Assembly: GCA_958296225.1 (NCBI GenBank)
Contig: OY282456.1
Location: 186,001-250,000, forward strand
Origin: an uncultured Dehalococcoidia bacterium
Lineage (GTDB): Bacteria; Chloroflexota; Dehalococcoidia; Lucifugimonadales; UBA3495
Direction: 5' to 3'
Length of the DNA: 64,000 nucleotides
A model generated the notes under the pieces. The model worked only from the letters and a program-made list of their open reading frames with translations, searched no databases and was not told where the DNA came from. Made by a program: the position numbers and the translations under genes. Below, in pieces: positions 8,532 to 16,984 of this stretch. Each line of letters starts with the position of its first letter. The first letter of the stretch is position 1.

Positions 8532-9605
8532 TTACAAGTCGTAGTGAGCGCGCGCGGCGGCTTGCAATGGGTCGTCCTGCTGGAACAAGTCGGGGTGCTT
8601 GCCCCGGGCCAGGGCCAGATAGTAGGTGAACAGCTGCAGCGGCACAACGCTGGCGACAGGCATAAGATACGCCGGGCAATCGGGCAGCCGGAATATCCGG
8701 GCGCCGGCGTCCGCCAGCTCCGCGCCGGGCCGGTTGGTCAGCGCCCATACCGGCGTGCCCAGCGCGGCGGCGGCGCGGGTCACGTCACCGGCGCGCCCCC
8801 GGTCGTTGCCGGCCGGCGCAATCAGCGTCAGCAGGCAATCAGAATCCAGAGCGCAAAAGGGGCCGTGGAGCAGCTGCTCAATCTGAAAGCCCTCGCCGTC
8901 GGCGCGGCTGGTCTCCTTGATTTTCAGGGCCACTTCATAAGCGTTGGCCCGGTTCGCGCCCCAGCCGGCGGCGATAAACCGCCGCTGGCCCTGGTGTTCG
9001 GCAACCACGTTTTTAATGTCGTCCGCGGCGGCCAGCATCCCGGCAACCTGTTGGGGCAGCGCGTCCAGTCCGTTGTCGCTGCCGGAGAGCCGCCCCGCCA
9101 TCGCCAGGTTGAGCATTGCCAATACGGTAAGCGCCGTGGTGTAACTGACGGTGAAAGCCGCCGAAACCTCCTGCCCCACCGTGCGGATGCCGGCATCGGC
9201 AACCTGGATGCGCGGCCCGGGGTTCGTGGACGTGATAGCAATGGTATAGGCACCCTGGGCCACGGCGTAATCCAGTGCCTCGTAGGATGACCGCTTGGTT
9301 CCCCGGTGGCTAATGACGATGACGGCATCAGCGGGCGTAATCGACGGCGGCGACGCGCAGAACTCAAAGGAGTTGTACGCGAAACACTCCGGCCCGCCGG
9401 CCATAATCTGCGCCCCCGCCAGCGCGGCGTGCCACGAAGTGCCGATGCCGACGACGTAGATACGCCGCCGGCCGGCCAGCGTCCCGGCGACCTCGGCGCA
9501 CTGCTCCCGCCGGCTCGCAATCACGGATGCGATGGCCTCAGGCTGCGCTGCGATGGCATCGTACATATAATAAGGGTGTCCGGTGCGGACGGTGGGCATA
9601 GTCAT
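8532..9605 (-). CDS. SIS-domain phosphosugar isomerase-like protein
   Basis: A 357-residue protein with two SIS domains, like the isomerase half of glucosamine-6-phosphate synthase (GlmS). The first domain has YVVGIGTSWHAALAGAQIM near residue 50 and VIVISHRGTKRSSYEAL near residue 95, in place of the usual SxSGET loop. The second has FIAAGWGANRANAYEVALKIKETS near residue 210. No glutaminase domain is present, so it would isomerise or deglycase a phosphosugar instead of using glutamine. An ATG two codons downstream is an equally good start. Confidence 0.85.
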   Translation of the reverse strand: MTMPTVRTGHPYYMYDAIAAQPEAIASVIASRREQCAEVAGTLAGRRRIYVVGIGTSWHAALAGAQIMAGGPECFAYNSFEFCASPPSITPADAVIVISHRGTKRSSYEALDYAVAQGAYTIAITSTNPGPRIQVADAGIRTVGQEVSAAFTVSYTTALTVLAMLNLAMAGRLSGSDNGLDALPQQVAGMLAAADDIKNVVAEHQGQRRFIAAGWGANRANAYEVALKIKETSRADGEGFQIEQLLHGPFCALDSDCLLTLIAPAGNDRGRAGDVTRAAAALGTPVWALTNRPGAELADAGARIFRLPDCPAYLMPVASVVPLQLFTYYLALARGKHPDLFQQDDPLQAAARAHYDL

Positions 9606-9705
9606 CAGGCGGTGGCCTCCACAGGCTGACGGACGGATGCGGCGGCGGCGGGATGTCGTCAGCCTATGCTATCATCAACCGGCCAAACAATCACGGAGAT
9701 GCGCC

Positions 9706-9987
9706 GTGGCTGCCATAACCCTCTCCGGCCTGGACGAAAAGTTTGTACTGCGTATCAAGCAGCAGGCCGCCGTCAACCACCGGACGCTTGAGGATGAAAT
9801 TCGCCATATCCTGGAGCAGGCGGTTGGGCCCGACCCTGAGGAAATGGCTGCCCGCCAGAAAGCCTTCCTGGCTAGCATCAAGCAGCTGCAAGCTCAACAG
9901 CAGAGAGAGCGGACTACCAACCGTCCCCGGACAACTGCCGAAGCGCTAATCCGGGAAGACCGTGACAATGACCGCGGGCGGCTGTAA
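9706..9987 (+). CDS. FitA-like ribbon-helix-helix antitoxin
   Basis: A 93-residue protein whose first 40 residues, AAITLSGLDEKFVLRIKQQAAVNHRTLEDEIRHIL, match the FitA/Arc ribbon-helix-helix DNA-binding fold. The rest is a Gln/Arg-rich tail that would wrap the toxin. The GTG start is supported by an upstream CGGAG. The stop TAA overlaps the ATG of the PIN-domain reading frame by one base (TAATG), as is usual for FitAB/VapBC operons. Its toxin has been destroyed by an insertion, so this antitoxin may now be an orphan. Confidence 0.8.
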   Translation: MAAITLSGLDEKFVLRIKQQAAVNHRTLEDEIRHILEQAVGPDPEEMAARQKAFLASIKQLQAQQQRERTTNRPRTTAEALIREDRDNDRGRL

Positions 9988-10179
9988 TGCGACTGGTAAC
10001 GGATGCCAGCGTGGCGGTCAAATGGCTGGTGGCAGAAGCGGACTCCGCAGCGGCAAACGGACTGCTTGGCGCCGGGCACGAGCTGCACGCGCCGCAGCTG
10101 CTGGCGTCGGAAGTCGGCAACGCGCTGTGGCGCAAAGCGCGGGCCGGAGACCTGACCCCGCAGATGGCCGCCGCGTCGG
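9987..10179 (+). pseudogene. PIN-domain toxin (VapC/FitB-like), truncated by an IS1-like element
   Basis: About 64 codons remain: MRLVTDASVAVKWLV, with the first catalytic Asp of the PIN fold, and LLASEVGNALWRKARAG, with the conserved Glu. The frame then runs into the left inverted repeat of the element. No PIN C-terminal half (the second and third acidic residues) is found on the far side, so the gene lost its 3' part by deletion, not only by insertion. The product cannot be a working nuclease. Confidence 0.8.
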
Positions 10180-10849
10180 TATTCTCAACGTGTGTTGGTG
10201 TTAGATTAGACCCTGCCGCAAGCAGACTAGGGCTATCGAATCCCGCAGCATCGCCAGGCTCTTGTTGTATCCCTCTCAGCAAGGTCGCCGCGCTGCGGTT
10301 CCCAACCTCGAAATCCACCCAGCGCCGCCCGCTCGCCTCTTCAATCACTGCCGTCCCAATCCAAACCGACCGTCGCGATCCCTTTCGCCGCGCCCCCAGG
10401 CAGCTCCACATCTCGTCAAAGGAGATGACCTTAGCCAGCCCCTGCCCCGGTCGCCGTGCGGCCCGTTCCCGCACCAGCCGGGGTATCAAGTCCCCGGCCC
10501 AACGGGCTTTTTTTGACCCAGGAGTAGGCCGTACCCAGCCGCACCGACAGCACCCGTCCGATGGCGGCAATCCCCAGACCTTCCGCGTACATCGCTGCGG
10601 CCAGGTTTTTCACCTTTGCCGGCTGGTGCGGGCGGGGGGCATTCCAGGTAAAGTGGTAGAGGCATTGGCCGCAGCGACAGGTTTGCTTGCCCCGGGAACG
10701 GCCGTATTTAGGCAACCAGTTGGAACCGCAGCGGGGACATTGCATATCATCCCGGTAAGCGCGTTTGCCAGCCATTAGCGCACCTCCTCCGGCTTGCCGC
10801 CTTGTGCTAGCCTTATTCTACCCATCACCAACACACGTTGAGAATACCG
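10177..10849 (-). mobile_element. IS1-like element with perfect 24-bp terminal inverted repeats and internal deletion
   Basis: The ends at 10177-10200 and 10826-10849 are perfect 24-bp inverted repeats starting CGGTATTCTCAACGTG. The outer CGG may belong to the target. The 673-bp element carries an IS1-type transposase on the minus strand whose C-terminal catalytic part is missing, so it is a deletion derivative that cannot move alone but could be moved in trans. It interrupts the PIN toxin gene. Confidence 0.8.
10201..10775 (-). pseudogene. IS1-family transposase, frameshifted and C-terminally deleted
   Basis: The N-terminal part (from 10775) has an InsA-type zinc ribbon, CPRCGSNW...CRCGQC, and a helix-turn-helix ending in TAYSWVKK. 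The catalytic part continues in another frame: ARWAGDLIPRLVRERAAR, then VISFDEMW with the first DDE Asp, and WVDFEVGNRSAATLLRGI. The frames meet at a run of seven A residues (10508-10514, minus strand). Joining them needs a +1 shift or loss of one A, unlike the -1 shift of IS1. The remaining DDE residues are absent, so decay is the simplest reading. Confidence 0.8.
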
Positions 10850-11096
10850 TTATCATTGCTTTCACGGCTATGAACTGCATTGCGCTAATCACCCTCAGCA
10901 GCATCATAGCATACCTAGTTTTGGGCTGGGGCGTCTCCCCACACGCGAAGACCACAACGAGCTCCGGGAAGAGTTCAAACGCAGCCACCGGCGGATAACG
11001 CTGGCACTGGCTAACCACACTCACCGCCATGACGGGCTGGCAGTGTTCACTTTGCCGCCGGAGTCGGAACCGACGGCATCTCCCGCCGACGATTAA
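10850..11096 (+). pseudogene. Open fragment after the IS1-like element, possible gene remnant
   Basis: An open frame with no ATG, GTG or TTG start runs from just inside the element to TAA at 11096. Its last 55 residues look coding: REDHNELREEFKRSHRRI, then LALANHTHRHDGLAVF. It is not the missing half of the PIN toxin. It could be the tail of another small gene that lost its start when the element or the linked deletion arrived. Weak evidence. Confidence 0.3.
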
Positions 11097-11121
11097 ATTT
11101 GCGTTTTATCGCACGAATAGA

Positions 11122-11158
11122 CGCCGGGGTGGGTTGCAAACCCGCCCCGGCGCCTTTT
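11122..11158 (+). terminator. Rho-independent terminator-like hairpin
   Basis: A 14-bp stem (11122-11135 with 11139-11152, one G:T pair) with a 3-base loop is followed by CCTTTT. It lies between the plus-strand remnant and the end of the convergent minus-strand gene. Confidence 0.7.
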
Positions 11159-11699
11159 ACTGCCGGCGCGTCAGCACCTCGCTGAGCATCAGAAAGTTGG
11201 CCTGCAGTTCCGGCGCCAGTTCCATCCCGCCGGTGGAAAGCAGCAGCAGCAGCCTGACCTGCGCCGCCAAGTCGGCGGCCAGTTTCTGCTTCGCCTCGGC
11301 CACGGTATCGGCGGCAATAGGGACGCGCAGGCCGTTCAGGGGCAGGGCGTGGCGCGATTCTCCGGCCCAATACTGGTCGAGGCTGTCAATGATAACGACC
11401 GGAATCTCGCGGCTGACGACAAAGGGCGCTTCCGGCGGGCTGTCCTCAGGAGTCAACACGTCGGTGAACACGCGGGTAACGTCGCTATGGTTGATGTGGA
11501 AGGTAGCCGCGTTGGGTTGGCTGGTGGACGTGCGGCCCCAAGTCCATTCTGCGGGCCGGGCCGCGTTGGTGTTGGGAGTTACCGCGACGGGCAGCGAGAT
11601 GTCCTCGGCCAGCGGCCGGCCCTCACCGCCGGGGTCATCCGGCGCGCGCAAGCCGTAACGCTCGGCGCGCGTTTCGTCGGCTGGGTCTGGTGTAGTCAT
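11157..11699 (-). CDS. Hypothetical protein paired with a DUF3467-like protein
   Basis: A 180-residue protein I do not recognise. The N-terminal half is Pro/Thr/Asp-rich and low in predicted structure. The central part, EAPFVVSREIPVVIIDSLDQYW, looks like a strand pair. The C-terminus, AEAKQKLAADLAAQVRLLLLLS followed by LQANFLMLSEVL, is strongly helical. No signal peptide is present. It starts 17 bases after the end of the DUF3467-like gene, so the two are an operon and may form a complex. Confidence 0.65.
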   Translation of the reverse strand: MTTPDPADETRAERYGLRAPDDPGGEGRPLAEDISLPVAVTPNTNAARPAEWTWGRTSTSQPNAATFHINHSDVTRVFTDVLTPEDSPPEAPFVVSREIPVVIIDSLDQYWAGESRHALPLNGLRVPIAADTVAEAKQKLAADLAAQVRLLLLLSTGGMELAPELQANFLMLSEVLTRRQ

Positions 11700-11716
11700 A
11701 CCGTCTCCCGCGTCAA

Positions 11717-12136
11717 TCAGTGGCCGTGCCCGTCCCCGTCAACCTCCCAGGCGGCGTAAACCTGCTCCGGCAGAGTGATGGGGCCGACGGCCTCCTCGTA
11801 CTCCCGCACGTGCTTGGAGGCCAGCACCGCGATGGCCTTCATCATCTGCGGGCTGACTTTGATGCGGGCGCGCAAAATTGGCTCCCGTTCCTCAACCTGC
11901 TCGCCAAAGAACAGCACGGCGGAGTAAAGGCTGCTGAAAATGTGGAAAGAATCGCTGTAAAAGGTAATCGGGTCCAGTGAGCCGGGGGCCTCCACCGGAG
12001 CGGCGACCGGGGCCATGGCGGTATTGACGTTCCCGGCGTTAACGTTCAGCGATGCGATGTCGCCAGGATTGACGTAGCTGTCTTCCTGAGGCGGCTTGTC
12101 TTCCGGCGGCACGTAGGGACGTTGGATGATGGGCAT
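11717..12136 (-). CDS. DUF3467-like protein
   Basis: A 139-residue protein. After a disordered Pro/Asn-rich head, residues 60-130 fit the DUF3467 pattern: ITFYSDSFHIFSSLYSAVLFFGE, then RARIKVSPQMMKAIAVLASKHVREYEEAVGPITLP. The family has no known function; its members are small cytoplasmic proteins. Upstream on the minus strand is a palindrome with a perfect TATAAT (12196-12201), but no good -35 box. It is first in a two-gene operon. Confidence 0.65.
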   Translation of the reverse strand: MPIIQRPYVPPEDKPPQEDSYVNPGDIASLNVNAGNVNTAMAPVAAPVEAPGSLDPITFYSDSFHIFSSLYSAVLFFGEQVEEREPILRARIKVSPQMMKAIAVLASKHVREYEEAVGPITLPEQVYAAWEVDGDGHGH

Positions 12137-12249
12137 AAAACCTCCGGCCCGGCCCGCAGGGTCAGCGCAGTCGGGCGATGCGGCAATTGCCCGCTATTAT
12201 AGCGGGTTTGGGGCCGCTGTGCCGGGGTATGGTAGGGGCCGTCTAAGAG

Positions 12250-12679
12250 GCTCCTACCCGCACGCGCCACCAGCGGCGGCGCCGCTTGGGTACCATCCGC
12301 TACCGTGCCCGCCGTTACCCGCATCCGCGCCGGCATCCCGCGAGCAGCCATCGCCGGATGCAGTTTGCTGTTCGGCCCCCTTGCTGGTGTACCTTGATTT
12401 AGCTGGCGTCAATCAGCAGCCACTCAAAGTCCGGGTCGTCAACCAAGGCTTCCTGCAATTCGGCCCAGACGTTTTGATTGCACCAGCGGATAAAGCGACG
12501 GTTAGTATTGCTCCAATCGCCGTAGTCCGGGGCAAGTCTCTCCAAGGGGCGCCGGTGCGCAGTACCCAGAGCACGGCGTTGCTAAAGCGGCGGTTGTTTG
12601 CTGCGGGGCGTCCGACTTTGCCCTTGCCGCCGGGGAGCCGGGGTTCCAGGATTTACCGGGTGCGGTCAGAGATGTCGTG
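12250..12679 (-). pseudogene. IS5-type transposase remnant
   Basis: Reading the minus strand across frames gives the recognisable IS5-group order: HDISDRTR, then [71 protein letters not shown], and finally NSKLHPAMAARGMPARMRV with TAGTVADGTQA. There are at least two in-frame stops (TAA in place of the Trp after DRTR; TAA before IKVH) and two or more frame changes. The third catalytic region is gone. No inverted repeats were identified. Confidence 0.8.
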
Positions 12680-12830
12680 CCGGTGACAAGCAGCGGCGGC
12701 GGTGGACACGGGACAGCCCGCCTGGTGGCAGATTGCGGCTAACTGCGCCACTTTACCACCAGATTCTAAATTTGACTACACGCCCTGAAAGGGAACGCTG
12801 CCATCGGGGCGAAAATCACGCCCCGGCCGG

Positions 12831-13751
12831 CTACGCCCGCGGGTGGCTGCGTTCGTATTCCTCGCGCACGTGAGAGTCGGTGAGGTGGGTGTACACCTGC
12901 GTCGTCGAGATGCTGGAGTGGCCGAGCAGCTCCTGGACATGGCGCAGGGAGGCTCCGTTTTGCAGCAGATGGGTGGCGAAGCTGTGGCGCAGAGTGTGGG
13001 GGGTGATTTTGGGATCGACGCCGGCTTTTTTGGCGCCGGTTTTCAGGATGTTCCACACCCACTGACGGGTCAGCCGTTCGCCCCGCTGGTTGAGGTAGAG
13101 CGCGGTTTCGCCCTTTTTTTCACTGAGCAACTCGACCCGGGCGCCGCCGATGTACACCCGCAGGCTGGACAGAGCGTCGGGGTACAGATAGACGATGCGC
13201 TCCTTTGAACCCTTGCCCCAGGTGCGGATGAACCCCTCTTCAAAGTCGATGTCCTGCACGTTCAACGCGACCAGTTCGCTGACGCGCAAGCCGGTGGCGT
13301 AGAGCAGCTCCAGGATGCTGGCGTCGCGGCGGCCCTCCGGGGTTCCCGTGTCGGCGGCGGTGCTCAGCAGCCGTTTCACGTCGTCCTCAGAGATAAACTT
13401 GGGCACCGTGCGGCCCACCCGCGGCGAGCCCAGGTTCTCGGTGGGGTCTTCGCTAATCAGGCCGTTGGCGCTGAGGTAGCCGAAAAACGAGCGCACCGCA
13501 GCCACCTTGCGGGCCGTAGTGGTATCGCGGTACTTGCGATTGTCCCGGAGTTCGCTGATGTAGGCGTTGAGCAGGTTGATGTCCACCAACCGCCAGGCTT
13601 CCTGGTCGTCGGAGGAATGCAATTTATTCTCGACGAACTCACGGAACTGGTTGAGGTCATTGCTGTACGCATCCAGGGTGTTCTGGGAAAACCCGCGCTC
13701 GATGACGAGATGCTGCAGGAACGAGTTGACCGTTTGCTTCATAATCTCCAC
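12831..13751 (-). CDS. xerD: Site-specific tyrosine recombinase XerD/XerC
   Basis: A 306-residue tyrosine recombinase of normal Xer length. The N-terminal SAM-like DNA-binding domain (residues 5-95) is followed by the catalytic domain with Arg in ATGLRVSELVAL (near 155), Lys in WGKGSKERIV (near 180), HTLRHSFATHLL (near 253), LGHSSISTTQVYTH with the second His near 276 and the Tyr nucleophile near 285. It should resolve chromosome dimers at dif. No nearby att or integrase-linked element was seen, so a housekeeping Xer is more likely than a phage integrase. Confidence 0.9.
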   Translation of the reverse strand: MEIMKQTVNSFLQHLVIERGFSQNTLDAYSNDLNQFREFVENKLHSSDDQEAWRLVDINLLNAYISELRDNRKYRDTTTARKVAAVRSFFGYLSANGLISEDPTENLGSPRVGRTVPKFISEDDVKRLLSTAADTGTPEGRRDASILELLYATGLRVSELVALNVQDIDFEEGFIRTWGKGSKERIVYLYPDALSSLRVYIGGARVELLSEKKGETALYLNQRGERLTRQWVWNILKTGAKKAGVDPKITPHTLRHSFATHLLQNGASLRHVQELLGHSSISTTQVYTHLTDSHVREEYERSHPRA

Positions 13752-13930
13752 CAGAAAACCGCTTTGAATTGCCAGTGGTTCGACCCTGGAGGCTGAGCAG
13801 CCCTACCGATTATACGCTGCCGATACCCTGTCGGTTTTCCGGTGTTATTATTTTATAATGGCGCAGTGGCGGCATATTTGAGACGCTGCAAGATTTGGCG
13901 ATTTTGGGCCTGGCAACCGCACTGGAACCG

Positions 13931-14155
13931 ATGAACACGCTGCACATCCTGCTGTCCCTGGCCCGGCAAGGGGGCGACGCGCCGGCCAACCTGTCGTTCC
14001 TGGCCTATCTGGATACGTGGATTATCGGCGGACTGGTTTTGCTGGCAGTGGCGGTCGTGGCCGGCAAGTGGCTGTGGGGGCGGTTCCGGCGTGGGGACGA
14101 TGACGGCGATGGCTATTATGACGATGACGACTACTACTATGACGACGACCGCTGA
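13931..14155 (+). CDS. Small membrane protein with Asp/Tyr-rich C-terminal tail
   Basis: A 74-residue protein. One transmembrane segment, TWIIGGLVLLAVAVVAGKWLW, is followed by Arg-rich FRRG and then a tail of almost only Asp and Tyr (DDDGDGYYDDDDYYYDDDR). The positive stop-transfer residues suggest an N-out, C-in topology, putting the acidic tail in the cytoplasm. A TTG 12 codons upstream is a possible alternative start. A TATAAT at 13854-13859 lies upstream without a clear -35. Function unknown. Confidence 0.6.
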   Translation: MNTLHILLSLARQGGDAPANLSFLAYLDTWIIGGLVLLAVAVVAGKWLWGRFRRGDDDGDGYYDDDDYYYDDDR

Positions 14156-14216
14156 TGCCCGTTATGCTAAAATGGCAAATGCGCGGACTGGCATCGCCGG
14201 CCCCGGATAAAGTGCT

Positions 14217-15827
14217 ATGACTACGGCAACCGGCGCAAATCACCTTGAACTGACGGTTTCCAACTTGGGCCCCATCGCTGAGGCCAGTATCGAACTGCGC
14301 CCGCTGTCGGTGTTCGTGGGGCCGAGCAACACGGGTAAATCTTACCTGGCGACGCTGATTTACGCGCTGCACCAGTTTTGCGGGATTTACGCCGGGAGTG
14401 CCGACCATAGGTTTGCGCTCGGCCGGCGGCTTGCGTCGCGGGCGCATCCGACGATGCCCCCGGAAAGCCTTGCCTTGTCGGAAAACGACATCACTGGCAT
14501 TGTGGCCTGGGCCGGCAAATCGTTCCCCGATACGGAGACCCGCAACCATCCGGGAAATTCTCCTTACGAACTGCCGGACAACATTGCGATGTTGGTGCGT
14601 CCCTTTCTGAACGCAGTTGCGCGCCTGAACCAAATTTTGGACGATGAAACCGCAAGATGCTTCGGAGTGGACAGCACCGAAAACTTGGTCAGCTATCACA
14701 GCAATTCCGGCGGCAAATTTTCCCTCTGTAGCAACATCGCAAATACCACCGGAGGCAATAGCACTGCCAAATACGAAGCCAAGATCGCCGGGCAAGGGAT
14801 TAGCATTGAGGCTTCAATCTCTGAGGCTATGCCCCTGCAAATCGGGAAAGATGTTCGCCTGCCCTGGCATTTCCGGGACTATTTGTTGTTATGGACAGAG
14901 GCTGATGGCGAAAGAGACTATGCGGCGCGCAGCTTTCTTGGCGCAATTGCTAGCGCCGTTGCTTCCGGCATCCTCGGCCCCTTGAGCCGGCCGGCGCATT
15001 ACCTACCCGCCGACCGCGCCGGCGTAATGCACGCCCACCAGGTAGCCGTGCGCGGTTTGATAGCCGGCGCGTCTCGGGTCGCCTTGCGCCGAGATGTTCC
15101 GATGCCGGTACTCTCCGGGGTTCTGGGCGACTTTCTGGAACAGTTAGTCGCGTTGGCCGATTTACCGCATCGGGAACGGGGCCGCCACGATGACCTTGCA
15201 TTACGCTTGGAGCAAAAACTGATGCGGGGCGCCATCCGCGTTGAACGGTCGGAAATCAACTACCCGTCATTCGTCTATCGCCCGGAGGGTTGGCAGCGCG
15301 ACCTGCCACTGATGAATACGTCATCTATGGTGTCGGAATTGGCCCCGGTAGTTCTGTACCTGCGCTATGTCGTCCAACCCGGCGACACGCTGATTATTGA
15401 GGAACCGGAATCGCACCTGCACCCGGCAATGCAGGTAGAGTTCACCCGCCTGCTGGCGGCAGCGGTGCAGGCGGACATCCGCATCATCGTCACCACCCAC
15501 AGCGAGTGGGTGCTGGAGGAACTCGCTAACCTGGTCAGCATATCGGAGCTTCCTGCGGAACGCCGTGACGGGCTTGAAGATGCCGGTATATCGCTCCGTC
15601 CCGACCAAGTCGGAGCATGGTTCTTTGAACCCGGCCCCAACGCGGGTGGTGCCACGGTTCGGGAAATTAAGCTCGACCAAGAAACCGGAACCTTCCCGTC
15701 CGGGTTCGGGCTGATTACCGAATCCCTCTACAACCGCTGGGCGGAAATCTTCAACCGGATTGAGATGGCCGGATTGAGATGGGCTGATGCCGGCGGCAAT
15801 AGTAGCGGCGGTGGTGGCGGCGACTAA
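14217..15827 (+). CDS. AAA-15-like (OLD/AbiEii-type) ATPase
   Basis: A 536-residue ABC-like ATPase. Walker A is GPSNTGKSYL near residue 35 in the RecF-like context LSVFVGPSNTGKS. After a long coiled middle region, SSMVSELAPVVLYLRYVV resembles the signature region. Walker B is DTLIIEEPESHLHPAMQ near residue 391, followed by RIIVTTHSEWVLEEL with the H-loop. No TOPRIM domain is fused. A small partner gene lies 85 bases downstream. ATPases of this type are common in anti-phage or toxin-like two-gene systems, which is inference here. Its DNA is less GC-rich than the neighbours. Confidence 0.82.
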   Translation: MTTATGANHLELTVSNLGPIAEASIELRPLSVFVGPSNTGKSYLATLIYALHQFCGIYAGSADHRFALGRRLASRAHPTMPPESLALSENDITGIVAWAGKSFPDTETRNHPGNSPYELPDNIAMLVRPFLNAVARLNQILDDETARCFGVDSTENLVSYHSNSGGKFSLCSNIANTTGGNSTAKYEAKIAGQGISIEASISEAMPLQIGKDVRLPWHFRDYLLLWTEADGERDYAARSFLGAIASAVASGILGPLSRPAHYLPADRAGVMHAHQVAVRGLIAGASRVALRRDVPMPVLSGVLGDFLEQLVALADLPHRERGRHDDLALRLEQKLMRGAIRVERSEINYPSFVYRPEGWQRDLPLMNTSSMVSELAPVVLYLRYVVQPGDTLIIEEPESHLHPAMQVEFTRLLAAAVQADIRIIVTTHSEWVLEELANLVSISELPAERRDGLEDAGISLRPDQVGAWFFEPGPNAGGATVREIKLDQETGTFPSGFGLITESLYNRWAEIFNRIEMAGLRWADAGGNSSGGGGGD

Positions 15828-15912
15828 CCCATCCTGCCATGCCACGCGATGCCGTAACAGAGGATGCTCGCTATCGCTGTCGGGAGCTCCGCAACCATCT
15901 CTGCTGATTGAT

Positions 15913-16250
15913 ATGGAACAGGACGCCGCCCCGGTTACTTCGGGCCAGCCGCATTGCGACTACTTATTTGTCGGCGGCAACGACGAAAGCGGCGGGCCGT
16001 GGGTAGCGCCCATAGAATTGACTACCGGCCGTAAAAGGGCCAGCGAGTTCCTGGCACAATTGTGCGCCGGGGCCGCAGTAGCGGATAAACTGCTGCCGCC
16101 GGCCATCCGGTTCCGGTTTCGTCCCGTCGCAGTCTTAACCCCATTGAGAGCCGGAGGTTGCGCGATAGCAAGGTTAATTTTCGTGGGCGGCAAGCTGCGG
16201 TTAAAGTGGCAAAATGCGGCTCGAGTTTGGCCGAAAGCGCTGATTGGTAG
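15913..16250 (+). pseudogene. Small partner of the AAA ATPase, PD-(D/E)XK-like, frameshifted
   Basis: The first frame reads CDYLFVGGNDESGGPWVAPIEL, then ASEFLAQLCAGAAVADKLL and RFRFRPVAV. The natural continuation, RRLRDSKVNFRGRQAAVKVA with KCGSSLAE, is in another frame ending at TAG 16250; a one-base indel near 16135-16143 joins them. The spaced D and IEL resemble a minimal PD-(D/E)XK site, but the Lys position is Thr. I recall similar small proteins next to AAA ATPases in related genomes. The unshifted frame runs into the insertion sequence and ends at 16275. Confidence 0.6.
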
Positions 16251-16271
16251 CGTTCCGGGTAGCGTTCCGTT

Positions 16272-16984
16272 TTAGGTGGTTTGGTTGAGCAGGCCCCGGT
16301 TTTGGAGCAATACCAGCAGGTTGTGCGGTGTCCATACCGTGCCCATTCTTTCCCGACGCCGCAGCTCCCGATTGTGCCGTTCCAAAGGGGAGGTTGTCTT
16401 GTGCCGCGCTTGCCCGGTGGCCAAATGGCGCAGTCCTTTCCCCAGGGCTTTCCGACACCAGTACGTCCCCCGGCCTCCGGTCAACGCGGCCACCCGCGCC
16501 GCATAGCCCCGGGCCTCCGCCAGGCTGGACGATGCCAGCAGTCGCCGCGCTGCCTGCCAGCCGTCTTCCCCGATGTTCCGCCGGTACTCCCGCAGCAGGT
16601 GGAAATGGCAGAGTTGATGGGGCGCTTGCCGGCCATAGACCATCCGGATGCCCGCGGCGATGGCCGCATCGCCGTCGCTCACCAGGTGCGTTGGCTGAAC
16701 CGCCCCCTGCTGCCAGGCCTGGTCAATCACCCCTGCCCAACTCCCAAAGGCCCCCAGCGCCACGCCGTTTTCATCTCGGATGACCTTCAATTCCGTAGCT
16801 CCCGCCCGCGTTCTGGTCCACAATCCGTCGAGCTCCAACACCCGCCCCCGCAACTCCGGCTGCGCTATTGGCTCCCGTCGCAGCCAGCGGCACATAGCGC
16901 TTTTAACGAACCCGAACCACTGGCCGCTCTGGGCGTAGCTCAACCCCTGCGCCGCCAGTTTGATGGCTAGTTCCCGGGTTTTTT
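16272..16984 (-). CDS. Transposase catalytic part (OrfB), made by -1 frameshift from OrfA
   Basis: From the slip site this frame gives KKTRELAIKLAAQGLSYAQS, a helix-turn-helix (FVKSAMCRWLRR), and a DDE domain. The first Asp is in RVLELDGLW, the second in THLVSDGDAAIAAGIRM, followed by HQLCHFHLLREYRR, and the Glu in SPLERHNRELRRRERMG. The order and spacing fit a mutator/IS256-like fold. No good ribosome binding site precedes any start in this frame, which supports synthesis as an OrfAB fusion of about 330 residues. The stop lies inside the left inverted repeat. Confidence 0.8.

Noticed and set aside
12831..14155. xerD as the integrase of an integrative element covering 9-17 kb
   Set aside because: The protein has standard Xer length and motifs, no tRNA or direct attachment repeats are seen, and the nearby mobile pieces are separate IS remnants.
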